Part shown: positions 18,261 through 25,653 of the stretch, piece after piece
How positions within the stretch are numbered: the stretch's first letter is position 1
Layout of the letters: each line of letters starts with the position of its first letter
Assembly (NCBI RefSeq): GCF_900109495.1
Contig: NZ_FOAA01000008.1
Span: 62,001 to 126,000 of the forward strand
Source: Ectothiorhodospira marina
GTDB lineage: Bacteria; Pseudomonadota; Gammaproteobacteria; Ectothiorhodospirales; Ectothiorhodospiraceae
Length of the DNA: 64,000 nt
Direction of reading: 5' to 3'
Program-made: the position numbers and the translations under genes
Notes under the pieces: model-generated
Databases searched by the model: none
Seen by the model: the letters and a program-made list of their open reading frames with translations, nothing else
Told to the model about the DNA's origin: nothing

Positions 18261-18818
18261 TCAGCAGCCCTTGACGGCATAAACACCGTTGGCGTTACGC
18301 AGGAATTCCTTGTAGTCCATGCCGTAGCCAAAGACATAGCGGTCCTCCACCTCCACACCCACGTAGTCGGCCTCCAGGCCGGGCACGCGCCGATCGTGGC
18401 GCTTGAGGACCAGGGCAGCACTGTGGACGGCGCGGGCGCCCTGTTGGCGGCAATAGTCCAGAATGCCGGCCAGAGTGTGGCCCTCATCGAGGATATCGTC
18501 CAGGACCAGCACGACGCGGTCCTTGAGATCAATCTGGGGTTCCATGATCCAGTGCAGGGTGTTCCCCCCCTTGAGTTCACCCCGATAGCGGGTCGCATGC
18601 ACATAATCCACCTGCAGCGGAAAATGCAGACGCGTGAGCAGGTGGCCGGTGAAGACCACGCCACCGGTCATCACGCACAGCAACAGGGGATTCTGCTCCG
18701 CCAGATCCCGGGTGATCGTCTCGGCCATACGATCAATTGCTGCCTCCACCTGCTGTTTCGAGATCAGACAATCGGCTTCGGCGTAAACCTGCGCCGCGTG
18801 CTCCGGAGTAACGGACAT
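18261..18818 (-). CDS. hpt: Hypoxanthine-guanine phosphoribosyltransferase
   Basis: 185 residues. The PRPP-binding loop VVLVLDDILDEGHTL is intact, preceded by LLCVMTGGVVF. The gene lies 66 bases upstream of the methylthioinosine phosphorylase on the same strand, so hypoxanthine released by that enzyme could be converted directly to IMP. A weak AGGG precedes the ATG. Confidence in the family is high; the hypoxanthine preference is inferred from family and context. Confidence 0.9.
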   Translation of the reverse strand: MSVTPEHAAQVYAEADCLISKQQVEAAIDRMAETITRDLAEQNPLLLCVMTGGVVFTGHLLTRLHFPLQVDYVHATRYRGELKGGNTLHWIMEPQIDLKDRVVLVLDDILDEGHTLAGILDYCRQQGARAVHSAALVLKRHDRRVPGLEADYVGVEVEDRYVFGYGMDYKEFLRNANGVYAVKGC

Positions 18819-18864
18819 GACAACCCTTTATTTTCGTTAAAAAAAGCCTTGATTCGGGGTATTT

Positions 18865-18890
18865 GCCCCTCTCCCAGCAGGGAGAGGGGC
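18865..18890. repeat. GCCCCTCTCCC hairpin repeat
   Basis: Perfect 11-bp arms GCCCCTCTCCC / GGGAGAGGGGC, loop AGCA, between the DsrE gene and hpt on the minus strand. It is in the same family as 3844 and 14237. It may attenuate read-through from the DsrE promoter, but no U-run follows. Confidence 0.75.
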
Positions 18891-18903
18891 CTCGGAAGAG
18901 GGC

Positions 18904-19272
18904 TCAGTAGGTGAATGTCACCGTATCACCATCCATGGCTTCCCCGATCACGTAGGCACCGCCCACGGTCTCTTCCACCTCGGGGATCATATCATCCCCC
19001 CAAAGATCCAGCGTGGGCGTGCACACCTTGAATTTGACGCCCGCTTCGTGGGCATCCTTGATGAAATCGTAAACAGACTTCGGACTGCCCTCCTGCACGA
19101 ACAGGTTTTCGGCCACTCCCTTCTTGGCCAGTTCGCCGGCACGACCGGTCATGACGACTTCCACGTCATATTCCATGGCCGCGGCCACGGTGGCCTGGAA
19201 AAACGGCGCACCCAGTTCGGAAGGGTTCTTGGGATCGGTGTTGACCATGATAATCATTAATTTGTCGGCCAT
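18904..19272 (-). CDS. DsrE/DsrF-like family protein
   Basis: 122 residues. The start ATG at 19272 has an excellent AAGGAG seven bases upstream. MIIMVNTDPKNPSELGAPFFQATVAAAM followed by an alternating alpha/beta pattern marks the DsrE fold. A single conserved-type cysteine sits in KVCTPTLD. Members include sulfur-relay proteins (DsrE, TusD) and uncharacterised cytosolic proteins; with one Cys and no dsr genes nearby, a sulfurtransfer role is only possible. A strong sigma-70 promoter lies just upstream. Confidence 0.8.
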   Translation of the reverse strand: MADKLMIIMVNTDPKNPSELGAPFFQATVAAAMEYDVEVVMTGRAGELAKKGVAENLFVQEGSPKSVYDFIKDAHEAGVKFKVCTPTLDLWGDDMIPEVEETVGGAYVIGEAMDGDTVTFTY

Positions 19273-19301
19273 TTTCTCACTCCTTTGGTGGTTCAGCCGG
19301 C

Positions 19302-19331
19302 ATTATAGGCAGGCTATTCCACTCCCGCCAA
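19302..19331 (-). promoter_or_regulatory. Strong sigma-70 promoter for the DsrE gene
   Basis: On the minus strand TTGGCG, 18-base spacer, perfect TATAAT. The predicted start is about 25 bases upstream of the AAGGAG ribosome site. It probably drives DsrE and perhaps hpt and the phosphorylase. Confidence 0.65.
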
Positions 19332-19371
19332 TGCATAAGGCCGGCTTATTCCAGGATCAGACAAACCCTTG

Positions 19372-20418
19372 TCACACCGGCAATTCCATGTTCGAGGCGT
19401 TATCCATTGACGCCGCCAGCGTCACGGCAGTTTCCCAGTCGGGGTCGCTGCGCAGTGTCTGCCAGTCAGGTGCCCGCCGGCCGTGCATTCTTGCCAGTCT
19501 GGCCATGGCCACGGGCGCGTCGTGCCCCGCCAGGGCATCCAGTGCCTGGGCAGCGCCCTCGGGGTGGTTACATACCAGCATCATGTCGCAGCCAGCGGCC
19601 TGGGCCCTGAGTGCGCGTTCAGCGTAATCCCCGAATGTCTCGGTGGCTGCCATGCTCAGATCATCGCTGAAGATGGCTCCCTGGAAACGCAACTGTCCGC
19701 GCAATACATCCTGCAACCAGTAACGGGAAAAACCTGCCGGAAGTCCATCGACCCGGGAGTACACCACATGGGCGGGCATGAGCCCGGCAATCCCCTGCTC
19801 GATCAGGCGTTCAAAGGGGAGCATGTCGTCATTCAGGATGTCTCGCTGCCGTCGCTCGTCCACCGGCAGTTCCAGGTGGGAATCAGCGCGTACCCCACCG
19901 TGGCCCGGGAAGTGCTTGCCCACCGCCTCCATGCCTGCCGAACGCATGCCCTTCACCCAGTGGTGCGCCAGATCCGCCACCGCATGGGGCGAGCGATGAA
20001 AGGCTCGATCACCGATCACGCCACTGCACCCATGAGCCAGATCCAGCACCGGCGCAAAGCTGAAATCCACGCCCACGGCGCGCAACTCCGCCGCCATCAA
20101 CCAACCCAGCAGGCGGGCCCGACGGCGTGCCTCGGCGGGATCCCGATCATAGACATGACCCAGGCGAGCCATGGGGGGCAGCTTCGTGAATCCTTCACGA
20201 AAACGCTGCACCCGACCTCCTTCGTGGTCTACGGCCACCAGCAGATGGGGTTCGCGCAGGGCGTGGATCTGCCTCACCAGTTCAGTCAGTTGCTCCATCG
20301 ACTGAAAGTTACGGGTAAACAGGATCACCCCGCCTGCCATGGGATGGCACAACAGGCGTTCCTCGGCGGTGGTCGGGGTCGTCCCCTCCAGATCCAGCAT
20401 GATAGGCCCCAGGGGCAT
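19372..20418 (-). CDS. nagZ: Beta-N-acetylhexosaminidase NagZ
   Basis: 348 residues, family GH3. The signature KHFPGHGGVRADSHLELP gives the catalytic histidine loop, and FSDDLSMAAT carries the nucleophile aspartate region. An upstream LVAVDHEGGRVQRFREG block is typical. The enzyme removes GlcNAc from anhydromuropeptides in the cytoplasm during peptidoglycan recycling. Its stop is 99 bases upstream of the DsrE gene. A nagZ / purine phosphorylase neighbourhood is conserved in pseudomonads and relatives. Confidence 0.95.
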   Translation of the reverse strand: MPLGPIMLDLEGTTPTTAEERLLCHPMAGGVILFTRNFQSMEQLTELVRQIHALREPHLLVAVDHEGGRVQRFREGFTKLPPMARLGHVYDRDPAEARRRARLLGWLMAAELRAVGVDFSFAPVLDLAHGCSGVIGDRAFHRSPHAVADLAHHWVKGMRSAGMEAVGKHFPGHGGVRADSHLELPVDERRQRDILNDDMLPFERLIEQGIAGLMPAHVVYSRVDGLPAGFSRYWLQDVLRGQLRFQGAIFSDDLSMAATETFGDYAERALRAQAAGCDMMLVCNHPEGAAQALDALAGHDAPVAMARLARMHGRRAPDWQTLRSDPDWETAVTLAASMDNASNMELPV

Positions 20419-20503
20419 GGCAGCTTACTCTTGCACTCGGGATCGAGACCCGCGATTGTAACGGATCGTGCCCCAAGGGCCACATGCAACCCAGAAGGAT
20501 CGG

Positions 20504-21346
20504 ATGCCGATGGCAGATCAAAGCACCCCACTCGCCAACCCGGTTCACGACCTGGGGCCCGCCGAGCGACGGCCGCGGGTCGCCCTGGTCAACCCCGGGG
20601 GAGAGACCAATATCAACGGCCAATTCGTCCTGGGCCGACTCAGCGCCTTTCTCAAGAGCCTGGAATCAGGTGAAGCCGCACGGGGCCGCCTGCAAGAAAG
20701 GATCCTCATTGCTCCCTGCCCCGAACCCGACCAGGCGGAGATTGTCGCCCAACAGACCCGACAGGCCTTTTATCGGGTGGAGGTCAGTCATGGAGCGGAC
20801 GGTATGGATGCCCTGCCCCAGGTGTCGCTTATCGACCCCAGCGATGACGAACGTGCCTCTGCCTGCCTGTTTGGTCTGGCGGCCGTGATCGAACACCCGG
20901 GACACATGAACGGCGGCCTGCCCTGGCTGCCGGCCTGGCGCGAAGCGGGCGGTGAAAATCTCTACCTCCAGGCCGGTCGCGCCGGTGAGTTACAGCCCGC
21001 CCTGTGCGAGCGCCTGTTCCGCGCCCTGGTGACCTTTCTCACCCATACTGAGATCATTCGGGAAATCAGCCTCGCGGAAGAAGAGGACGACCTGCACTAC
21101 TTTGGCGAAAAGCAGCTCTTCGAGCTGACCAGCGACGCTCGCGGCCTGTTCGTCTTCCGTCAGGATCCGGGGCATTGGCTGCATGGAGGAGATCTCATCG
21201 GCTATCTCTATGACCGGGACAACGGCGCCCTCATCAAGGAACTCAAGACACCGGTGAGTGGCCTGCTGACTTCCATTCGCCGCAATCCACTGGTGGAGGC
21301 CGGCTCACCGGTGGCCACGGTCAGCCGCCTGGAGCGTGATGGCTGA
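20504..21346 (+). CDS. Aspartoacylase/succinylglutamate desuccinylase-like protein, zinc motif altered
   Basis: 280 residues from the ATG at 20504 (AAGGA upstream); an ATG at 20510 is also possible. The fold is suggested by RVALVNPGGETNINGQ, which aligns with the family's HGxE(x)NG zinc motif, and by a C-terminal barrel-sandwich domain (ARGLFVFRQDPGHWLHGGDL, then ELKTPVSGLLTSIR and LVEAGSPVATV). The first zinc ligand His is replaced by Pro (PGGE instead of HGNE) and the usual DLNRxFP block is missing. It may be a non-catalytic or repurposed member. The call rests mainly on the C-terminal domain. Confidence 0.6.
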   Translation: MPMADQSTPLANPVHDLGPAERRPRVALVNPGGETNINGQFVLGRLSAFLKSLESGEAARGRLQERILIAPCPEPDQAEIVAQQTRQAFYRVEVSHGADGMDALPQVSLIDPSDDERASACLFGLAAVIEHPGHMNGGLPWLPAWREAGGENLYLQAGRAGELQPALCERLFRALVTFLTHTEIIREISLAEEEDDLHYFGEKQLFELTSDARGLFVFRQDPGHWLHGGDLIGYLYDRDNGALIKELKTPVSGLLTSIRRNPLVEAGSPVATVSRLERDG

Positions 21347-21582
21347 CCCGCCCCTGACCATGACGCTGCACAGCAATGATGCACTGCAGAATCCTTATTT
21401 TGTGAACGGCTCGCAGGACTGGCGATCCCATGGTATGGATACTCCACCTGACCTGATACACTCGAATCGCCTGGATTTTTTTCAGAATTCAGCTTGGTGG
21501 AATCATGGCCACCGCGCCTCGGGGCATCCCGGACCGGAGCCATGCACGCCCCGAAAAATAACCCTTTGTAATGGAGGTTACG

Positions 21583-21876
21583 ATGCGTAAAGGTATGATC
21601 CGATTTGCCGTAGTTCCCGCTGCCGCTCTGGCCCTGGTGCTGGGCACCGGCTGTGCTACCACCGATAACATGGAACAACAACGCCAGATGATCGACAGCG
21701 CCAGTGTGACGGCTGACAATGCTCTGCGTACTGCCGAGCAGGCACAGTCCACTGCTCAAGGTGCAAACCGCACTGCCAACGAAGCCAACCAAAAGGCCGA
21801 TCGCGCCCTGGAAGAGAATGCTCGCCTGCGCGAGATGATGCAGCGCATGGAGCGCACCATGGGGCGCGGTAAGTAA
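21583..21876 (+). CDS. Lpp/OprI-like alanine-zipper outer membrane lipoprotein
   Basis: 97 residues from the ATG at 21583, which has a perfect GGAGGT at 21573-21578. A lipoprotein signal peptide ends in LGTGC, with Cys the probable lipidation site. A heptad-rich Ala/Asn/Glu helix (about 35-85) follows, like the trimeric coiled coil of Lpp and OprI. The C-terminal residue is Lys (MGRGK), the residue through which Lpp is linked to peptidoglycan. It is probably a structural link between outer membrane and cell wall. Stem-loops follow at 21888 and 21920. Confidence 0.85.
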   Translation: MRKGMIRFAVVPAAALALVLGTGCATTDNMEQQRQMIDSASVTADNALRTAEQAQSTAQGANRTANEANQKADRALEENARLREMMQRMERTMGRGK

Positions 21877-21887
21877 GCAGACTCCAC

Positions 21888-21911
21888 GCGCGTCATGATT
21901 GGCTGACGCGC
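21888..21911. terminator. Stem-loop after the lipoprotein gene
   Basis: GCGCGTCA / TGACGCGC, 8-bp arms, 8-base loop, 12 bases after the lipoprotein stop. It is followed by AAAAAG rather than a T-run on the plus strand, so its termination role for the lipoprotein gene is uncertain. Confidence 0.5.
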
Positions 21912-21919
21912 AAAAAGAA

Positions 21920-21949
21920 CCGGGCCCGCCACTCAAATGGCGGGCCCGG
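21920..21949 (-). terminator. Rho-independent terminator for the REC-REC-GGDEF gene
   Basis: 12-bp GC-rich stem CCGGGCCCGCCA / TGGCGGGCCCGG with loop CTCAAA. Read on the minus strand it is followed by TTCTTTTTG, a U-tract. It lies about 92 bases beyond the response-regulator stop and could act bidirectionally. Confidence 0.7.
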
Positions 21950-22041
21950 CACTGCCAATATCCGGATGTGCAGGCGTTGCGTGCGCCATCGGTGTGACCT
22001 GGGTCGGGGAGTTTTGATCCCCCTCCGGGTCGACTCCTTCC

Positions 22042-23367
22042 CTACGAGTCTGTGACCGGGGTGGCCACCACCCTGTTACGGCCCAATTCCTTGGCCTGAT
22101 ACAGGGCATTGTCCGCATCGTGGAGCATCTGTTCCAGATCGCTTCCCAGGCGGGTGCTCACCCCTACACTCAAGGTCAGCTTGACGCACTCGCTGTCCAG
22201 ACAGAACTCCATGCTGGCCACCGCCTGACGCAGGGTCTCGGCCAGCGCGATGGCCGCCTTCTGATCAACGTCCTGTGCCACCAGACAGAACTCCTCGCCA
22301 CCGTAACGCACCAGGATATCCGAGGCACGCGCCCGAGCCTTGAGCACCTTGGCCACCTGGGTGAGTACCTCATCACCCCCGAAGTGACCGAAACGATCAT
22401 TGATGTGCTTGAAGAAATCCAGATCCATCAGGATCACGCTCAGACCACGCCCACCCCTGCGGGCCGCCTCGTGCAGCATCTGTCCGGCATCGGCCAGGTA
22501 TCGGCGATTGAACAGGCTGGTCAGCGGATCATGGTTGGCGGCGTTCTCCATCTCCTGGATCAGTTCGATCAGGGCCACATTCTGGTTGACCCGCACAAAG
22601 AACTCCTCTTCCAGGAAGGGCCGTGTAATGAAGTCGTTGGCCCCGGCCTTGAGCTGACGGGCTGAAAGGATGCCCGAGCCATGATTGGACATGCCGATGA
22701 TGCACAACCGGGTACGGCAATACCGTTGGCGAACACGGGTAATCAGGGTGATGCCATCCATGCCGGGCATGTGCTGATCGCACAGCATCAGATGGATCTG
22801 GTCTCCCTGTTCATCCAGCAGCCTGAGGGCGCTCTGACCATCCTTGGCCTCCAGCAACCGATACCCATACCGATGCAGCAGAGCCATGAGATAGGCTCGG
22901 GCCGAGGTGGAGTCGTCCACCACCAGGACACCGATATTGCGATTACGATGAATGCGGCCTACCGAACGGACCACATGGTCGATCTCGGAGGGGTTGTCCT
23001 TGTTGATGTAATCGATAATGCCCAGATCGATCAGCCTGTCCCGGTCATCGTCGCTGACTCCCGCGGTCAATACCAGAGCAGGGATACCCTGTTCAAGCAC
23101 CCAGGGAACCACCTCCCCGTCCGGTGCGTCAGGCAGATTCAGATCCAGCACAGCCAGAAAGAACTGTTCGGCACCTTCTTCCAGCGCTGCCCTGGCCTCG
23201 GCCAGGGAGCCAGCCACTCTCACCTGAAGATCGGGCAGTTCTGCGATCTTGTTCGCCAGCAGCCCGGCCACCGAGCGGCTGTCCTCCACCACGAGGACGT
23301 GATGGCCGGATTGTCTGCGGATCTGCGGCATGGCGAGAGGGCCCGTGTCTGGGCGTGGGACTGGCAT
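22042..23367 (-). CDS. Response regulator diguanylate cyclase (REC-REC-GGDEF)
   Basis: 441 residues from the ATG at 23367; MPQIRR at 23331 is an alternative, and neither has a clear ribosome site. Two receiver domains occur in tandem: phospho-acceptors Asp75 (LAVLDLNLPD) and Asp197 (LMLCDQHMPG). The GGDEF domain has an intact GGEEF active site at 356-360 and an inhibitory-site RxxD at 347-350. It would make cyclic di-GMP under phosphorylation and product control. Its layout resembles PleD-type regulators with two REC domains. A terminator lies at 21920. Confidence 0.92.
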   Translation of the reverse strand: MPVPRPDTGPLAMPQIRRQSGHHVLVVEDSRSVAGLLANKIAELPDLQVRVAGSLAEARAALEEGAEQFFLAVLDLNLPDAPDGEVVPWVLEQGIPALVLTAGVSDDDRDRLIDLGIIDYINKDNPSEIDHVVRSVGRIHRNRNIGVLVVDDSTSARAYLMALLHRYGYRLLEAKDGQSALRLLDEQGDQIHLMLCDQHMPGMDGITLITRVRQRYCRTRLCIIGMSNHGSGILSARQLKAGANDFITRPFLEEEFFVRVNQNVALIELIQEMENAANHDPLTSLFNRRYLADAGQMLHEAARRGGRGLSVILMDLDFFKHINDRFGHFGGDEVLTQVAKVLKARARASDILVRYGGEEFCLVAQDVDQKAAIALAETLRQAVASMEFCLDSECVKLTLSVGVSTRLGSDLEQMLHDADNALYQAKELGRNRVVATPVTDS

Positions 23368-23534
23368 CAGTGAAACGTGTGGTGTTCAATATACCACTCC
23401 CAACGCCCCTGATCATCTGGCATACCAATGGACTGAACCGCCTCATCACCACAGGGACAAGATGGGCCAAAACCGCCCCCCCATTCCTTCCCCCAACGGT
23501 TCATCCCTTGTTTCGAGATATCCTTGGCCTATCC

Positions 23535-25052
23535 GTGATTCACACCATCAAGCCAAACATTCTCATGATCTACCTTGTAGCGGGTATCAGTTGCCTGCTG
23601 CTGACGGCCACCTTTTATCTGGGCGGCTTCAAGCCGCTGGCAGATCGCCTGCGCTCTGGTCATGAATCGGAGATCGAGTTCTCCATGCGAGCCTCCCAAT
23701 GGCTGGTGCAGGGTGTTCTCGACCGACATTTCGCCCTCGCCCGTCAGACCGCCAGCCGCACCGCCATCCGTCAACGGCAGGTGGAGCATCTGGAAGGACG
23801 CATCTCCCTGGAATCCCTACGCGCCTTCAGCAACCCAAAGCTGGCCGACGCGCTCATTGCCAATGACGAATTGCTGGGGATCGAACGCTTGGGAGCCTCG
23901 GGAGAGCGGTTCCTGCAGGTGGGCCGGGTGCCTGAAGAGAGCCCCGGCGAAGCATGCCTTGCGCAAGGAGCCTCCGAAATCCATCTGCTCAAACCCATCG
24001 CGCTGGGCAACTACCGTGCGCTCGTTTACTGCTCCCCCATCATCGACCCCCGGGCGGGCTGGGTGGGTTCGGATCTGCTCTATGTGGATGCCGGGGCTCT
24101 GCACACGGTCATCGAAAAACCCCAGGAGCGCGATCTGCGCACCATGACCTTTGGCATTGCCGACTCTACAGGTGACATCCTGTTCTGGCCAGGAGCCCAG
24201 GCACCGGCAGATTCATTGGCAGCCTTCGAGAGCTTCATCAAGGGAGAAAGACCAGGGCAAGGTCATCTGGTCCGCACCCGAGACCTGGAGGGCACGGACT
24301 GGCAATTGTTTGCCGTGATCAACGAGCAGCGGTTCTTCGCGGAGACCAACGAACAGTTAGGCCGCCTCATACTGGTCCTTGGCATCCTGGTTCTGGTGAT
24401 CTTTGCCCTGACCGTCGCTGCCCTGCGACCCATCATCCGGGCCCTGGTCGAGGCCCACGGACTCGCCGACCGAGCACAACGGGACGGCATGACCGGACTT
24501 TTCAATCATGCCCACATGCAGGAACTGGTAGAGCGAGAGATCCAGCGCAGCCGCCGCTATCGCAATGCCTTCTCATTGCTCATGCTGGATATGGATCATT
24601 TCAAGCAGGTGAACGATACCCATGGCCATCCAGTGGGCGACGAGGTGCTGAATCATATCGCCCAGATTCTCACTGATCTGGCCCGACAGCCGGATCTGGC
24701 CGCCCGGTACGGAGGTGAGGAGTTCCTGCTTGTGATGCCGGAAACGGATCCGGAAGGAGCATTGATGGTGGCCGAGCGTTTGCGCCAGCAGATCAGCGAC
24801 CATCCGGTGGAGGTGGGCGGCACGCACATCCCCGTCACCGTGAGTATCGGCGTGGCCAGTTGCCCTGCTCACACCCCGCCCCCGCCACGCCAGACCATGA
24901 TCCGCATCGCCGATGAGGCCCTGTATGCCAGCAAGCGCAATGGACGGGATCGGGTGACCCTGCAAGTGATCGATGCAAAAACCTCACGTTCGCTTCGGCG
25001 CGTTGAGGGGCCTTATCCGGATGGACGGAAAACAAGGGGCACAGCCTCATGA
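23535..25052 (+). CDS. Membrane-bound diguanylate cyclase with periplasmic sensor
   Basis: 505 residues from a GTG at 23535, chosen because it places a basic residue before TM1; an ATG at 23565 is an alternative. TM1 is at about residues 9-31, a periplasmic region at 40-280, TM2 at about 283-303, then GGDEF. The active site GGEEF is at about 393-397 with an RxxD I-site five residues before it. The periplasmic part (ALVYCSPIIDPRAGWVGSDL) looks like an extracytoplasmic dCache-like sensor, but the match is loose. It diverges from the REC-REC-GGDEF gene, so two cyclases sit side by side. Confidence 0.85.
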   Translation: MIHTIKPNILMIYLVAGISCLLLTATFYLGGFKPLADRLRSGHESEIEFSMRASQWLVQGVLDRHFALARQTASRTAIRQRQVEHLEGRISLESLRAFSNPKLADALIANDELLGIERLGASGERFLQVGRVPEESPGEACLAQGASEIHLLKPIALGNYRALVYCSPIIDPRAGWVGSDLLYVDAGALHTVIEKPQERDLRTMTFGIADSTGDILFWPGAQAPADSLAAFESFIKGERPGQGHLVRTRDLEGTDWQLFAVINEQRFFAETNEQLGRLILVLGILVLVIFALTVAALRPIIRALVEAHGLADRAQRDGMTGLFNHAHMQELVEREIQRSRRYRNAFSLLMLDMDHFKQVNDTHGHPVGDEVLNHIAQILTDLARQPDLAARYGGEEFLLVMPETDPEGALMVAERLRQQISDHPVEVGGTHIPVTVSIGVASCPAHTPPPPRQTMIRIADEALYASKRNGRDRVTLQVIDAKTSRSLRRVEGPYPDGRKTRGTAS

Positions 25053-25215
25053 AGCCTCTTCTCCATGCTCAGGAGAGGGGCATGGATACTTGCCCGTACA
25101 GACCTGAGGGGTATTCTTGAGCCGGCGCTTGGGGCAAAATATTCTCCTATCGGACCAACCCACCCTTGACAATACGCCCATCGTCGTGGGCAGCCAACAT
25201 CATTTGAGAGAGACC

Positions 25216-25566
25216 ATGCCCGCAAGAACACGCATCATCCTGCTCAGCATTGCCGCCCTGGCCACCATCGTCTTCCTGCAACCCCTGCTCACGCTGCTTG
25301 GTGGCGTCATGGTGCTCGCCCTTGTCGGCACCCTCATCTACCGAGACCTGCCGCTGGATACCCAGGACATCATCGAGGAATACCTGAATGCCTGGCTGCG
25401 TCGCGCCAGAGACGGCTTCTGGCCCTCCAGTCAATCCCGGCGGGACGAGGATGATCCGGTGCTGATGATGGAGGAGGAATACGAAGAGAAACCCGCGCCC
25501 AAGCCCCGAGCCCGCCGCAGCCGTGCACGGAGCAAGAGTGGTTCCGGTAATGGCAGCCCTTCCTGA
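25216..25566 (+). CDS. Small membrane protein of unknown function
   Basis: 116 residues from the ATG at 25216 (weak GAGAGA upstream). One or two hydrophobic segments at residues 7-42 are followed by an acidic stretch and then a basic, Pro/Arg/Ser-rich tail (KPRARRSRARSKSGSG). No family is recognised. The charged tail suggests a cytoplasmic disordered region. It may be cotranscribed with the upstream cyclase (163-base gap). Confidence 0.6.
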   Translation: MPARTRIILLSIAALATIVFLQPLLTLLGGVMVLALVGTLIYRDLPLDTQDIIEEYLNAWLRRARDGFWPSSQSRRDEDDPVLMMEEEYEEKPAPKPRARRSRARSKSGSGNGSPS

Positions 25567-25604
25567 GGCGGTGTGCCGCCCCGCCCACTGGGTGGGATAA
25601 CCTG

Positions 25605-25637
25605 CTAGCCCCTCTCGCCTCTGGGGAGAGGGGCTAG
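25605..25637. repeat. CTAGCCCCTCTC hairpin repeat
   Basis: 12-bp arms CTAGCCCCTCTC / GAGAGGGGCTAG with a 9-base loop, followed by GGGTGAGGGGTGAGG. It lies between the convergent small membrane protein and putA genes and belongs to the CCCCTCTCCC family. Confidence 0.75.
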
Positions 25638-25653
25638 GGTGAGGGGTGAGGAA

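Noticed and set aside
23124-23534. Upstream extension of the membrane diguanylate cyclase
   Set aside because: It overlaps the 5' end of the divergent REC-REC-GGDEF gene and reads as Pro/Arg/Ser-rich shadow before the first TM segment.
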